From: a virus
Virus record (IMG/VR): IMGVR_UViG_3300030061_000751
Location: 1-57,402 of that record
DNA: 57,402 bases
Strand: one strand, 5' to 3'
Below the pieces are notes generated by a model. The model was not told the origin of the DNA and did no database searches. It worked only from the letters and a program-made list of their open reading frames with translations. The position numbers and the translations under genes were made by a program. Positions 1-8,013 of this stretch are shown here, piece after piece. How positions within the stretch are numbered: position 1 is the first letter of the stretch; the number at the start of each line of letters is the position of its first letter.

Positions 1-57
1 CGCGGAGCCTATGATTCAACCTCGCAAAAAGTAGTGCTTGCGTACAGAGACAACGGT
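1..57. repeat. Left copy of the terminal overlap (57 bp)
   Basis: Identical to 57346-57402 except base 18 (A here, G at 57363). The difference is synonymous (TCA/TCG, Ser) in the tail-fibre reading frame that crosses the junction. This is the pattern expected of a circular or terminally redundant phage genome whose assembly overlaps itself. A collapsed internal repeat of the fibre genes is a possible alternative, but the joined gene has the length and repeat number of its paralogues. Confidence 0.85.
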
Positions 58-633
58 AACGGAGGCGCTGGAACTGCCCGTGTTTGCACAATTAGCGGCA
101 CAGATGTTTCTTTTGGCACCGCAGTGGTTTTTGAGTCTGGACAAACAGCTTACAACGACACGGCGGCAGGAGGCGGAAAGGTTGTAGTCAGTTATGAAGA
201 TGACAGTGACACAGACCAAGGCAAAGTAGTTGTTGGAGTCGTTTCCGGTACGGACATCACTTTTGGTTCGCCTATAGAGTTTGATCCAGTAGACGTAGAG
301 TACACCGCAATAGCCTATGACGCCTCCACCAGCCAATTTGTCATTGCTTATAGAGATATGGATAACTCAAGTCGTGGGGCGGCGGTTGTGTTCGATGCGG
401 CCCCAACCAACATGACATCAGAAAACTACATAGGCATTGCAGAGTACGGCGCGGCTAATACAGAAACCGCAACCGTCTTAATCAAGGGCGGCGTCAGCAC
501 CACGCAGTCTAGCTTGACCCCCGGCCAAACATACTTTGTGCAGAGAGACGGCACAATAGGTACTACCGCGGCTAGTCCCAGCGTTACCGCTGGTACTGCC
601 GTTACATCCACAAAGCTAATAGTAAAGGGCTGA
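1..633 (+). CDS. Seven-blade propeller tail-fibre paralogue, C-terminal part
   Basis: This is the downstream half of the gene that starts at 56545. Frame 1 is open from base 1 to the TGA at 631-633. Joined at the 57-bp overlap, the protein is 477 residues, against 481 and 475 for its two neighbours. This part holds repeat units 5 to 7 of the form (K)VVxAYRDxGNSxxGTAxVGTxSGTxxSFGT, about 45-50 residues each, and then the shared C-terminal domain with SENYIGIAE, SLTPGQTYFVQ and SPSVTAGTAVTSTKLIVKG. Repeats of this kind fit a beta-propeller. Position after the connector genes and three tandem copies suggest a receptor-binding or fibre protein; that role is inferred. Confidence 0.85.
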   Translation, partial: RGAYDSTSQKVVLAYRDNGNGGAGTARVCTISGTDVSFGTAVVFESGQTAYNDTAAGGGKVVVSYEDDSDTDQGKVVVGVVSGTDITFGSPIEFDPVDVEYTAIAYDASTSQFVIAYRDMDNSSRGAAVVFDAAPTNMTSENYIGIAEYGAANTETATVLIKGGVSTTQSSLTPGQTYFVQRDGTIGTTAASPSVTAGTAVTSTKLIVKG

Positions 634-634
634 T

Positions 635-2062
635 ATGAGCTATCTAGGCAGACAGCTTAATGTACCAGCTAGTACGACACAGATTACTGCCGCTGTAGCC
701 TTGAGCGCGGGCAACGCGGTGTTAATCAAGAGTGACGGCAAGGCCACCAAGCCGGGTGCAACATTAGGCTCAGAGGTAGTCGTGGCGGCTGTTGGATCAA
801 GCTACAACGTGGCGATTTTTGACAGCAGTAACAATAAAACTTTGGTTGCGTATCAAGACGCGGGAGACAGTGACAAAGGAAAATGTGCGGTAGTCAGCGT
901 ATCTGGAACAACGTGTACCGTTGGCTCTGTTGTAGAGTTTGAGGCAGGAAACATAAGTTACTTGGAAGGCACGTTCGACTCTAACAGCAACAAAGTGGTT
1001 TTGACCTATCGTGACGGCGGGAATAGCGACTACGGCACTGCTATTGTTGGGACAATATCTGGAGACTCAGTGAGTTTCGGCACACCGACAGTTTTTGAGA
1101 GCGCAACTACAGTCTTTACCTCTGCGACTTTTGATAGCAGTAACAATAAAGTCGTAATCGCTTACGCAGACAATGGGAACTCTAATTACGGCACTGCCAT
1201 TGTTGGAACCGTTTCGGGAACTGGCATCTCGTTCGGCTCTGCGTCTGTTTTTGAGAGCGCAAACACTAATAGCCCTTCCGCTACTTTCGACAGTAGCAAT
1301 AATAAAGTTGTGATTTCGTACAGAGATAATGGGAATAGCAGTTATGGCACGTCGATTGTCGGCACGGTGTCTTCAACCAGTATTTCTTTTGGGTCTGCTA
1401 CGGTTTTTGAGTCAGCGGAAGTTGCTTTTATCAGTTCTGCTTTTGACACAACGAACAACAAAGTCGTTGTTTGTTATGCAGATGCTGGTAACTCAAACAT
1501 TGGAACGGCAATTGTAGGCACAGTTTCGTCCACAAGTATTTCTTTTGGAACTGCCGCCGTATTCTCTGGCTCAGAGCAAGGTTACTATAGTAACGCGGCA
1601 TTTAATCCAGATACCGGCACAGTAGGAGTCGCATATCAAGGGGCCGCAGATGTGCAAAAGTTTGCAGAAGGCACTGTGTCAGGCACGGGTATAAGTTTTG
1701 GATCGGCTACTACAATTAACAGTAGCGGTACTTACATAGATTTGGCTTACGACACTAGCGCAGACGTTTTTGTTTTTCATTTAAGAGATGCTGGGAACAG
1801 TTCTAGGCCCACTGTTTTGGCGTTTGACCTTGGCATCGCTCTGACCTCTGAAAACTTTATTGGCTTTGCAGAAGAAGATGCCACTGCAAATGGCCTAGCG
1901 ACGATTCAGTTAGGCGGCTCAGTCAACGACAAACAGACCAGCTTGACCGCAGGGCAAACATATTTTGTGCAGACGGACGGTACAATAGGCACAACTGCCG
2001 ACTCACCATCCGTGACGGCAGGCACAGCAGTTTCATCCACTAAAATTTTAGTAAAGGGCTAA
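635..2062 (+). CDS. Seven-blade propeller tail-fibre paralogue 3
   Basis: 475 residues, third tandem copy. The start ATG lies 1 base after the preceding stop. The N-terminal ~75 residues (MSYLGRQLNVPAS...) differ from the other copies. Seven repeat units follow, with cores such as KVVIAYADNGNSNYGTAIVG and a closing SISFG(T/S), then the ~75-residue C-terminal domain with ENFIGFAEE, SLTAGQTYFVQTDGTIGTTA and a closing ILVKG. Seven units suggest a seven-bladed beta-propeller. Internal DNA similarity between units and between the three genes gives ample substrate for recombination. Probably a virion surface, host-recognition protein; no enzyme motif seen. Confidence 0.85.
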   Translation: MSYLGRQLNVPASTTQITAAVALSAGNAVLIKSDGKATKPGATLGSEVVVAAVGSSYNVAIFDSSNNKTLVAYQDAGDSDKGKCAVVSVSGTTCTVGSVVEFEAGNISYLEGTFDSNSNKVVLTYRDGGNSDYGTAIVGTISGDSVSFGTPTVFESATTVFTSATFDSSNNKVVIAYADNGNSNYGTAIVGTVSGTGISFGSASVFESANTNSPSATFDSSNNKVVISYRDNGNSSYGTSIVGTVSSTSISFGSATVFESAEVAFISSAFDTTNNKVVVCYADAGNSNIGTAIVGTVSSTSISFGTAAVFSGSEQGYYSNAAFNPDTGTVGVAYQGAADVQKFAEGTVSGTGISFGSATTINSSGTYIDLAYDTSADVFVFHLRDAGNSSRPTVLAFDLGIALTSENFIGFAEEDATANGLATIQLGGSVNDKQTSLTAGQTYFVQTDGTIGTTADSPSVTAGTAVSSTKILVKG

Positions 2063-2065
2063 ACC

Positions 2066-2332
2066 ATGAAAACCATCACCGAAAACTCAACCAAGCTGTC
2101 CAAGTATCTTTTTGAGGACAGCAAGGCTGTGGCTATGGGTTCTGACAAGATTACGATTGGTGACCCGTCCTCACCGGACTTTTACATTGCTGACCTAGAC
2201 TCCAGCAATGCTACGCTGACTGAGAGCGTGACGGATGCGCCCAGTAATTGGTCAGGCAATCGGTATACCTACGACCCTAGTGCTGATCCAAAATGGGTAG
2301 CAAACCCAGATTGGGTCGACCCTAGTGCGTAA
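2066..2332 (+). CDS. Small conserved phage protein, tail-fibre region
   Basis: 88 residues, starting 3 bases after the fibre gene. It has a mixed N-terminal half (KTITENSTKLSKYLFEDSK) and a Trp/Asp/Pro-rich C-terminus (DPKWVANPDWVDPSA). Similar small proteins sit beside fibre genes in marine phages (from memory). A structural or fibre-accessory role is only a guess. No signal peptide or membrane segment. Confidence 0.75.
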   Translation: MKTITENSTKLSKYLFEDSKAVAMGSDKITIGDPSSPDFYIADLDSSNATLTESVTDAPSNWSGNRYTYDPSADPKWVANPDWVDPSA

Positions 2333-2335
2333 TAT

Positions 2336-2536
2336 GTGGAGACTATCGTCCTGTATTTGGTGCTCGACACCTACACCTACACATGGGCGATAGGAAGTCG
2401 AACGAGGCTAGAGCATTACCGGATATGCAAATACAAGGAGCTAAATAGCGAGTCGGATCAGACCTACACTTGGTACTTGCCGTATTTTAGCTCGTACTGT
2501 GATCCCTATGTAGTTTACGAGGTTCCTAATGATTGA
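2336..2536 (+). CDS. Small aromatic-rich hypothetical protein
   Basis: 66 residues if it starts at GTG 2336; the ATG at 2334 is in another frame and leads only to a 19-codon ORF. Very rich in Tyr/Trp (YTYTW, YTWYLPYF). No clear ribosome-binding site, so translation may depend on coupling with the gene just upstream. The 3' end overlaps the next gene by 8 bases, as is usual in this operon. Function unknown. Confidence 0.5.
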   Translation: METIVLYLVLDTYTYTWAIGSRTRLEHYRICKYKELNSESDQTYTWYLPYFSSYCDPYVVYEVPND

Positions 2537-3005
2537 CCCGATCACAGCGGCGGCGGCGGCGACCAAAGCGTATGCGGGGGTCAGAGCCTTCATAGAGGCT
2601 GGAAAATCCATAGAAGACACGTTTCAGGTAGTCGCTAGGTGGCAGGGCCACGCCAGCGACATCATGTACGCCAGCAAGCGCCAGAAAAAGCGTACAAATC
2701 CCCTCAAGCAGGTGGTTTTTTCGGAGTCTGTTGAAGCAGAAGCCGCGCAAATGTTTGCCGCAAAAAAACGCATAGAAAATCAACGCAAAGAAATAGTGAC
2801 GTTGTTGCAATATGCATACGGCAACGAGGGTCTTGAAGAATACAGAAACTGCATGAGAGAAGTGCAGGATCAAAGGCAAAGAGAAGTCTATGCCCAGCAG
2901 GAAGCTAAGGACACGATAGTCAAGTCATTTTGGATTGTTGTGTTAGTGGCAATAGCGGGGGGCATCATAGCGTTTATTTTTGATGCGGTATCAAGCAGAG
3001 GGTAG
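2529..3005 (+). CDS. Coiled-coil protein with C-terminal membrane helix
   Basis: 158 residues. Residues 1-30 are Ala-rich (ITAAAAATKAYAGVRAF). A long charged, probably helical/coiled-coil segment follows (about 50-130). The C-terminus holds one clear transmembrane segment (SFWIVVLVAIAGGIIAFIF, about 133-151). Its layout, soluble helical body plus single membrane anchor, and its place just ahead of another membrane/coiled-coil protein suggest a lysis-accessory or virion membrane-interacting protein. Not recognised as a named family. Confidence 0.8.
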   Translation: MIDPITAAAAATKAYAGVRAFIEAGKSIEDTFQVVARWQGHASDIMYASKRQKKRTNPLKQVVFSESVEAEAAQMFAAKKRIENQRKEIVTLLQYAYGNEGLEEYRNCMREVQDQRQREVYAQQEAKDTIVKSFWIVVLVAIAGGIIAFIFDAVSSRG

Positions 3006-3006
3006 T

Positions 3007-3237
3007 ATGGATCAAGGCATGATTAACACAATTATTACCCTCGGTGCCGGTATTTTCGGGTGGCTTATGAAGACGCTATGGGACTCTGTTAGGAAGCTGG
3101 AGACAAGTGTTAGCGGCATAGAGGTTCGTGTCGCTGGCGAGTACGTTAAAAGAGATGAGTTCCGCGAAGATATACAGCGCATCTTTGAGAAGCTGGACAC
3201 AATCGAAACCAAAATAGACTCTAAGGCCGATAAGTAA
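3007..3237 (+). CDS. Holin-like/XhlA-like protein, one membrane helix plus coiled coil
   Basis: 76 residues from the ATG at 3007, which directly follows the upstream stop. The N-terminus is hydrophobic (INTIITLGAGIFGWLMKTLW, about 5-24), and a charged heptad-like helix follows (RKLETSVSGIEVRVAGEYVKRDE and beyond to KIDSKADK). This architecture is common in XhlA-type accessory lysis proteins and in small phage membrane proteins of unknown function. The holin-like label is by architecture only. Confidence 0.75.
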   Translation: MDQGMINTIITLGAGIFGWLMKTLWDSVRKLETSVSGIEVRVAGEYVKRDEFREDIQRIFEKLDTIETKIDSKADK

Positions 3238-3743
3238 TGTTTGGCGTTACCGGCTTTTCAGTAACCACATTTGCCAGCGATCAGGGTGCTGGGCTAGTAG
3301 ATGTTACTGGTGTAGCGGCTACTGGGGGTGTTGGCAGTGTTGTAATTGACGGCGACTCAATTGTATCTGTCACGGGTGTGGCGGCTACCGGATCGGTCGG
3401 CAGTGTTACGGCTACTGGCGCGGCAAATGCTTCTGTTACTGGCCTGTCAGCAACAGGCTCTGTTGGTAGCGTAGAGGTAGACGGCGACTCCATAGTCAAC
3501 GCCACAGGATTGGCGGGGACAGGCGGCGTAGGCTCTGTCACAGTCGTTGAAGGCACGGGGATAAATGTTGCAGTTGGCTCGTTGTCGGCGCAGGGTCAGG
3601 TTGGCGTTGCCTCTGCTACTGGTGCTATTAGTGTGCTGGTAACGGGCGTTGCGGCAACAGGAGCCACATCAGGCGCATCCGTAGTAGCGTGGAACGAAAT
3701 CATACCGAATCAAGACCCGAATTGGACAGAGATAGCGGCATAA
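3237..3743 (+). CDS. Repetitive Gly/Val/Thr-rich fibre-like protein
   Basis: 168 residues. Start ATG overlaps the preceding TAA by one base. Residues 20-150 are tandem copies of V(T/S)VTGVAATGxVGSV with alternating valines, typical of beta-strand-rich fibre or spike repeats. DGDSIV spacers separate the units. The C-terminus ends IPNQDPNWTEIAA. Likely a thin fibre or virion surface protein, by composition and by its neighbour, a tail-fibre gene. Confidence 0.8.
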   Translation: MFGVTGFSVTTFASDQGAGLVDVTGVAATGGVGSVVIDGDSIVSVTGVAATGSVGSVTATGAANASVTGLSATGSVGSVEVDGDSIVNATGLAGTGGVGSVTVVEGTGINVAVGSLSAQGQVGVASATGAISVLVTGVAATGATSGASVVAWNEIIPNQDPNWTEIAA

Positions 3744-3746
3744 GAC

Positions 3747-4718
3747 ATGACTAGCACATATACGACCAACCTAGGCATAGAGAAGATCGCAACAGGCGAT
3801 CAATCTGGTACATGGGGCGACACAACCAATACTAACTTTGACATTCTGGATCAGGCTGTCAACGGGATACTGTCTTTGACCCTAGCGTCTGCCGGTAGCT
3901 CTGGTTCGCCAACAGACATCCCCGTTACAGACGGCGCTGTATCAAACGGCAGAAACAAGTTTATTGAGCTTACTGATGGCGGCGACCTTGGCGGCACAGC
4001 CTATGTCAGGCTGACCCCCAATGATGCAGAGAAGATTGTTTTTGTTCGTAACAGCCTTTCAGCAAGTCGATCTGTCATTTTGTTCCAAGGCACATATAAC
4101 GCTTCAAATGACTTTGAGCTTGCCAATGGCAAGGATGCAGTGCTGAAGTTTAGCGGCACAGGGTCTGGTGCCACGGTTACACAGGTTTTTGTTAACTTGT
4201 TAGCAACAGCGGTGACATCCAACCTCACAGGTAACGTGACCGGAAATGTCACAGGTGCGGTAACAGGAAATGTCACCGGTAACCTGACGGGCAATGTCAC
4301 TGGAAACGTCACGGGCAATGTCACCGGAAATGTTACTGGAAATATCGCGTCTACAGGCTCGTCATCATTTTCGACTATTGATGTAAACGGCGGCGCTATT
4401 GACGGCACACCGATTGGAGCAAGCTCTGCCAGCACAGGTGCATTCACGACACTCAGCACTACGGGCACAGCAACGCTACCTACTGTGGACATCAATGCTG
4501 GAAACATAGACGGCACCAACATAGGTGCGTCTACCCCCGGCGCAGGCACGTTCAACGCTCTAGCCACCACTGGTGACAACATCAGAATAGATACCAGCCA
4601 AACTCCGTCTAGTTCTTCAGCGTCAGGCACCAAGGGTGAAATAGCCTACGACACAAGCTATATATATGTCTGTGTCGCAACAAACACATGGAAAAGGGTT
4701 GCACTGTCTACCTTCTAA
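3747..4718 (+). CDS. Tail fibre protein with GNVT tandem repeats
   Basis: 323 residues. The N-terminal ~140 residues (TNLGIEKIATGDQSGTWGD... and DAEKIVFVRN) resemble the attachment region of marine phage fibres. Residues about 155-200 are a run of (N)VTG tetrapeptides, at DNA 4200-4350. Next are GAIDGTPIGASS and NIDGTNIGAST triple-strand-like repeats. The C-terminus (GEIAYDTSYIYVCVATNTWKRVAL) is a frequent fibre tip motif. A host-contact role fits its place between the propeller fibres and the lysis cassette. Confidence 0.85.
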   Translation: MTSTYTTNLGIEKIATGDQSGTWGDTTNTNFDILDQAVNGILSLTLASAGSSGSPTDIPVTDGAVSNGRNKFIELTDGGDLGGTAYVRLTPNDAEKIVFVRNSLSASRSVILFQGTYNASNDFELANGKDAVLKFSGTGSGATVTQVFVNLLATAVTSNLTGNVTGNVTGAVTGNVTGNLTGNVTGNVTGNVTGNVTGNIASTGSSSFSTIDVNGGAIDGTPIGASSASTGAFTTLSTTGTATLPTVDINAGNIDGTNIGASTPGAGTFNALATTGDNIRIDTSQTPSSSSASGTKGEIAYDTSYIYVCVATNTWKRVALSTF

Positions 4719-4727
4719 GGAGGCGTT

Positions 4728-5105
4728 ATGTTACAAGCTCTGATAGGGCCGGTTGCTAATCTCGTTGGCGGCTTTCTCAACAATAAACATGAGCAAGCGC
4801 AAGCCAAGCACCAAGCAAAACTACAGGTAATACAGAATGATGCCGATTGGGAAAGCAAGATGGCGGCGGCTTCTGCCAGTAGCTGGAAGGACGAGTTCTG
4901 GACTATTGTTCTCGCAGTCCCTCTCTTTTGCCTTGGTTACAGTGTTGTGGTTGATGATCCCGCTATTCTTGAGCGTGTTTCTAACAGTTTTTCTGCTTTG
5001 GATACTCTGCCAGATTGGTATCAGTATCTATTATTTCTTGCAGTATCTGCGTCATTTGGAATCCGTGGTGCTGATAAGCTGATGAAGTTGAAGGGTGGCA
5101 AATGA
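4728..5105 (+). CDS. Holin (GTA_holin_3TM-like)
   Basis: 125 residues, preceded by a strong Shine-Dalgarno (AAGGAGG at 4717-4723). The N-terminus has a small hydrophobic segment (LIGPVANLVGGFLNN). An amphipathic charged stretch follows (HEQAQAKHQAKLQ). Then come two membrane segments, about 58-76 (FWTIVLAVPLFCLGYSVVV) and 98-114 (YQYLLFLAVSASFGIRG). This order matches the three-segment holins first described for gene transfer agents. The peptidase gene two ORFs downstream completes a lysis cassette. It would form the membrane lesion that lets endolysin reach the wall. Confidence 0.85.
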   Translation: MLQALIGPVANLVGGFLNNKHEQAQAKHQAKLQVIQNDADWESKMAAASASSWKDEFWTIVLAVPLFCLGYSVVVDDPAILERVSNSFSALDTLPDWYQYLLFLAVSASFGIRGADKLMKLKGGK

Positions 5106-5296
5106 CTCCCGAACAACTTAACGCATGGCGCATCATTCCAAGGATATTGATATTCGCCATGATCGCCATGACGTACAGAACGGTTGAGTGGTTTATGTCT
5201 CTGCCTGACCCGAACCCAGAACAGGCGGCGCTGGTGTCTGTAATGACGGGCGCTTTGACCGGCGCTTTTGGTTTGTTTCTCGGGAAAAAAGAGTGA
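5102..5296 (+). CDS. Small two-helix membrane protein of the lysis cassette
   Basis: 64 residues, overlapping the holin by 4 bases (ATGA). Two hydrophobic segments are visible: about 11-26 (IIPRILIFAMIAMTYR) and 40-60 (LVSVMTGALTGAFGLFLG). The tail is positively charged (KKE). It lies between holin and endolysin, so it is probably a second holin, antiholin or pinholin-like partner. No sequence signature separates these. Confidence 0.8.
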   Translation: MTPEQLNAWRIIPRILIFAMIAMTYRTVEWFMSLPDPNPEQAALVSVMTGALTGAFGLFLGKKE

Positions 5297-5643
5297 GCGA
5301 GTTTAAATACTTCAAGCTGTCTGATTTCGACTGTCAAGAGACGGGCGAGAACGAAATGGACTTCGATTTCATTATGGAGCTAGATGAACTGCGCGAGTCC
5401 TGTGGCTTTCCGTTCATTATTACCTCTGGCTACAGGTCAAACAGCCACAGCCTAGAGGCAAAGAAAGAAAAGCCCGGAATGCACGCCCACGGCATTGCCG
5501 CAGACATTGCGGTGCGTAGCGGTGTAGAGCGGATGACCATTGTTCAAAGGGCGATAGAGCACGGCTTTAACGGCATAGGAGTGGCTAAGTCATTTATTCA
5601 TGTAGACAAACGGCAATCGACGCCAGTGATGTGGGTGTATTGA
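5293..5643 (+). CDS. Endolysin: M15-family peptidase
   Basis: 116 residues from GTG 5293, overlapping the previous gene by 4 bases. It has the hallmarks of peptidase family M15 (VanY/D-Ala-D-Ala type): SGYRS at 45-49, HxxGxAxD at 64-71 (H64 and D71 as zinc ligands) and FIHVD at 101-105 (H103 as third ligand). Family members cut peptidoglycan stem peptides. No signal peptide, so it would need the holin to reach the wall. Usual length for single-domain phage M15 enzymes. Confidence 0.9.
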   Translation: MSEFKYFKLSDFDCQETGENEMDFDFIMELDELRESCGFPFIITSGYRSNSHSLEAKKEKPGMHAHGIAADIAVRSGVERMTIVQRAIEHGFNGIGVAKSFIHVDKRQSTPVMWVY

Positions 5644-7494
5644 GTGGCTCTTACCAAAATACAGTTCAAGCCGGGAATAGATAAGGAAGGCACCGAATAC
5701 AGTGCCGACTCTGGTTGGTTTGACTCAGACCGTATTCGCTTCAGAAAGGGCCGCGTCGAAACGATAGGCGGCTGGCAGAAGTACGTCAGCACGGCGATCA
5801 AGGGCGTGGCGCGGTCACTGTTTGATTGGGGCGCGGCTGATGGTGACAAGTACTTGGGTGTCGGCACTAACCTGAAGTTCTATGTGGAGTCAGGCGGCAC
5901 GGTGGCGGATGTAACCCCGATCAGGGCTACTACCTCTGCTGGCGACGTGACCTTTGCCGCAACCAACGGTTCGTCAACGCTGGTGGTAAGTGACACGGGT
6001 CATGGTGCTGTAGAGGGCGACTTTGTAACGTACTCTGGTGCCGCGTCATTGGGCGGCAATGTGACAGCCGCTGTACTCAATCAGGAGTATCAGATCGGCG
6101 TTATCGTGAATGCCAACAGCTACAACATCACCGCCAAGGACACCGCTGGCGCGGCAGTTACAGCCAACTCCAGCGACTCTGGTAATGGTGGCGGCTCCAC
6201 AGTGGGCGCATACCAGATCAACACTGGCACCAACTTCTATGTAGACAGCACAGGATGGGGTGTAGGTGCATGGGGTGCTGGGACTTTTGGTGAGTCTGTA
6301 GCGATTACCTCGTCAAACCAGTTACGGCTGTACAGTCAGGACGCATTTGGCGATGACCTTATATTCAACCCCAGAGGCAGTTCTGTCTACTTCTGGGACG
6401 AAAGCAGTGGCCTGTCAACTAGGTCGGTTGCCCTATCTAGTTTAGGTGGCGCATCTGACACGCCGGTTGAGGCGCTTCAGGTCATGGTGTCCGATATTGA
6501 CAGGCACGTTATCTGCTTTGGTTGCAACCCGATTGGCTCGTCAACCCTAGACCCGCTATTTATCCGCTGGTCTGACCAAGAAAACGCAGTAGATTGGACG
6601 CCAACAGCAACAAACAGTGCTGGCGGTCAGGTGATCTCCACAGGAACTACAATTGTCGGGGCGGTTAAAACTCGTCAGGAAATACTGGTATTTACGGATG
6701 TGGGCATCCAAGCCATGCGCTTTGTGGGCGCTCCGTTTATTTACTCATTCTCTCCGGTGGCAGAGAACGTCAGCATGATTTCGCCCAAGGCCGGAGTGGC
6801 GGCGGCTGACAGCGTGTTTTTTATGGACAGGGAAGGGTTCTATGTCTATCGCGGATCGGTACAGAGACTGCCTTGCTCGGTTCTCGACCATGTGTTTTCC
6901 AATCTTCAATTTCAACAGAGATTTAAGATATACGCTACGACAAACCCTGATGACTCAGAGGTAACGTGGTATTACCCAGTAGGGACACCAAGTGCCGACA
7001 TCACAAACTATGTCACATACAATTACCAAGAGAACAACTGGGCTATAGGCACACTGGATCGCGGGGCGTTTATCCATGCGCCAACCAAAGAGTTTCCGAT
7101 TGCCGCGTCAAACAGCCTGACCAGTGACAATTATCTTTATACACATGAGATTGGTCATACGGCTGACGGCGAGCCGCTAAATGCGTTTGTTGCCTCTGGC
7201 GGCATTGGCTTGGGTGATGGCGAGCAGTTTGCGGCAGTGCGAAGGGTAATACCCGACTTTACCTTTAGGGGTAACTCTGCGGCTGTTGACCTGTCCCTTG
7301 AGGTCAAGGGCAGGGACTTTCCGCTGGGCAGTGAGACGCTGTTAGATACAGCGACAATAGCCAGCACTACAGGCCAGTTTCACCTCAGAGCTAGGACTCG
7401 GGAGATGATCATCAAAATATCCAGCAACGGAACGGATTATGGTTGGACACTGGGTGACTTGCGATTTGATGTCAGAACAGATGGACGCCGATAA
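5644..7494 (+). CDS. Tail hub/packaged-DNA stabilisation protein (P22 gp10-like)
   Basis: 616 residues from GTG 5644, directly after the endolysin stop. The opening (FKPGIDKEGTEYSADSGW, FDSDRIRFRKGRVETIGGW) is the typical start of phage stabilisation proteins related to P22 gp10, the tail hub that plugs the portal-adaptor channel. The rest is beta-rich. Its place between lysis and internal-protein genes is common in marine podoviruses. It is 616 residues against about 470 for P22 gp10. The extra length seems to lie in a Gly/Ser/Thr-rich insert at about 90-190. Confidence 0.8.
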   Translation: MALTKIQFKPGIDKEGTEYSADSGWFDSDRIRFRKGRVETIGGWQKYVSTAIKGVARSLFDWGAADGDKYLGVGTNLKFYVESGGTVADVTPIRATTSAGDVTFAATNGSSTLVVSDTGHGAVEGDFVTYSGAASLGGNVTAAVLNQEYQIGVIVNANSYNITAKDTAGAAVTANSSDSGNGGGSTVGAYQINTGTNFYVDSTGWGVGAWGAGTFGESVAITSSNQLRLYSQDAFGDDLIFNPRGSSVYFWDESSGLSTRSVALSSLGGASDTPVEALQVMVSDIDRHVICFGCNPIGSSTLDPLFIRWSDQENAVDWTPTATNSAGGQVISTGTTIVGAVKTRQEILVFTDVGIQAMRFVGAPFIYSFSPVAENVSMISPKAGVAAADSVFFMDREGFYVYRGSVQRLPCSVLDHVFSNLQFQQRFKIYATTNPDDSEVTWYYPVGTPSADITNYVTYNYQENNWAIGTLDRGAFIHAPTKEFPIAASNSLTSDNYLYTHEIGHTADGEPLNAFVASGGIGLGDGEQFAAVRRVIPDFTFRGNSAAVDLSLEVKGRDFPLGSETLLDTATIASTTGQFHLRARTREMIIKISSNGTDYGWTLGDLRFDVRTDGRR

Positions 7495-7691
7495 TGCCTA
7501 AATATACGACACTGCCGGTAGCCAGCCCAGAGTATGAGCGAGAAAACGAGCAGGTTGCCCGTAGAACAATAGAGCAGTCGCTACAGGACATATCATCAAC
7601 TGTGGAAGGCAACACAAACAAGACAAACAAGGACTCGTCACTGGCCCTGCGCCGGTTTCAGTTCTTGCTGATGGGTGCAAGCAATGGCTGA
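7494..7691 (+). CDS. Small hypothetical virion-operon protein
   Basis: 65 residues. ATG overlaps the previous TAA (TAATG). Charged and helical, with NEQVARRTIEQSLQDISSTVEGN in the middle. Overlaps the next gene by 8 bases. It is probably translated as part of the late operon. Not recognised beyond that. Confidence 0.7.
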   Translation: MPKYTTLPVASPEYERENEQVARRTIEQSLQDISSTVEGNTNKTNKDSSLALRRFQFLLMGASNG

Positions 7692-8013
7692 TGTCATCAA
7701 GGTTCTCGGTCAGCTTGACCCGTCTGCCACAACAACAACCACGCTGTACACGGTGCCTAACCTGAACCAGACAACGGTTAGTTCTATTAACGTATGTAAC
7801 CGCACCTCTGGCGCATTGACATTTAGACTAAGCGTCCATGTCGCAGGTGCTGGAGCAGACAATAAACAGTTTATTTATTATGATAAGTCAGTCTCAGCAA
7901 CGGACACATTTTCTGCTGTGTTAGGACTGACGCTTAACCAAAGCGATGTGGTCAAGGTGTACGCAAGTGGCACTGGCCTTAGCTTCAATATGTTTGGTGT
8001 AGAGACAAGCTGA
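7684..8013 (+). CDS. Small beta-rich virion protein
   Basis: 109 residues from ATG 7684; an in-frame GTG at 7675 is less likely. Sequence such as TLYTVPNLNQTTVSSINVCN, a central SVHVAGAGADNKQFIYYD and a closing FNMFGVETS is typical of small beta-sandwich phage structural proteins beside fibres. The 55103-side gene at 54719-55093 has a comparable size and style. Role inferred as structural; no catalytic motif. Confidence 0.75.
   Translation: MADVIKVLGQLDPSATTTTTLYTVPNLNQTTVSSINVCNRTSGALTFRLSVHVAGAGADNKQFIYYDKSVSATDTFSAVLGLTLNQSDVVKVYASGTGLSFNMFGVETS

Noticed and set aside
4001-4633. Leftward 210-codon ORF opposite the tail fibre gene
   Set aside because: It mirrors the GNVT repeats (TFPVTLPV repeats) and has no start signal; open only because of the repeat composition.
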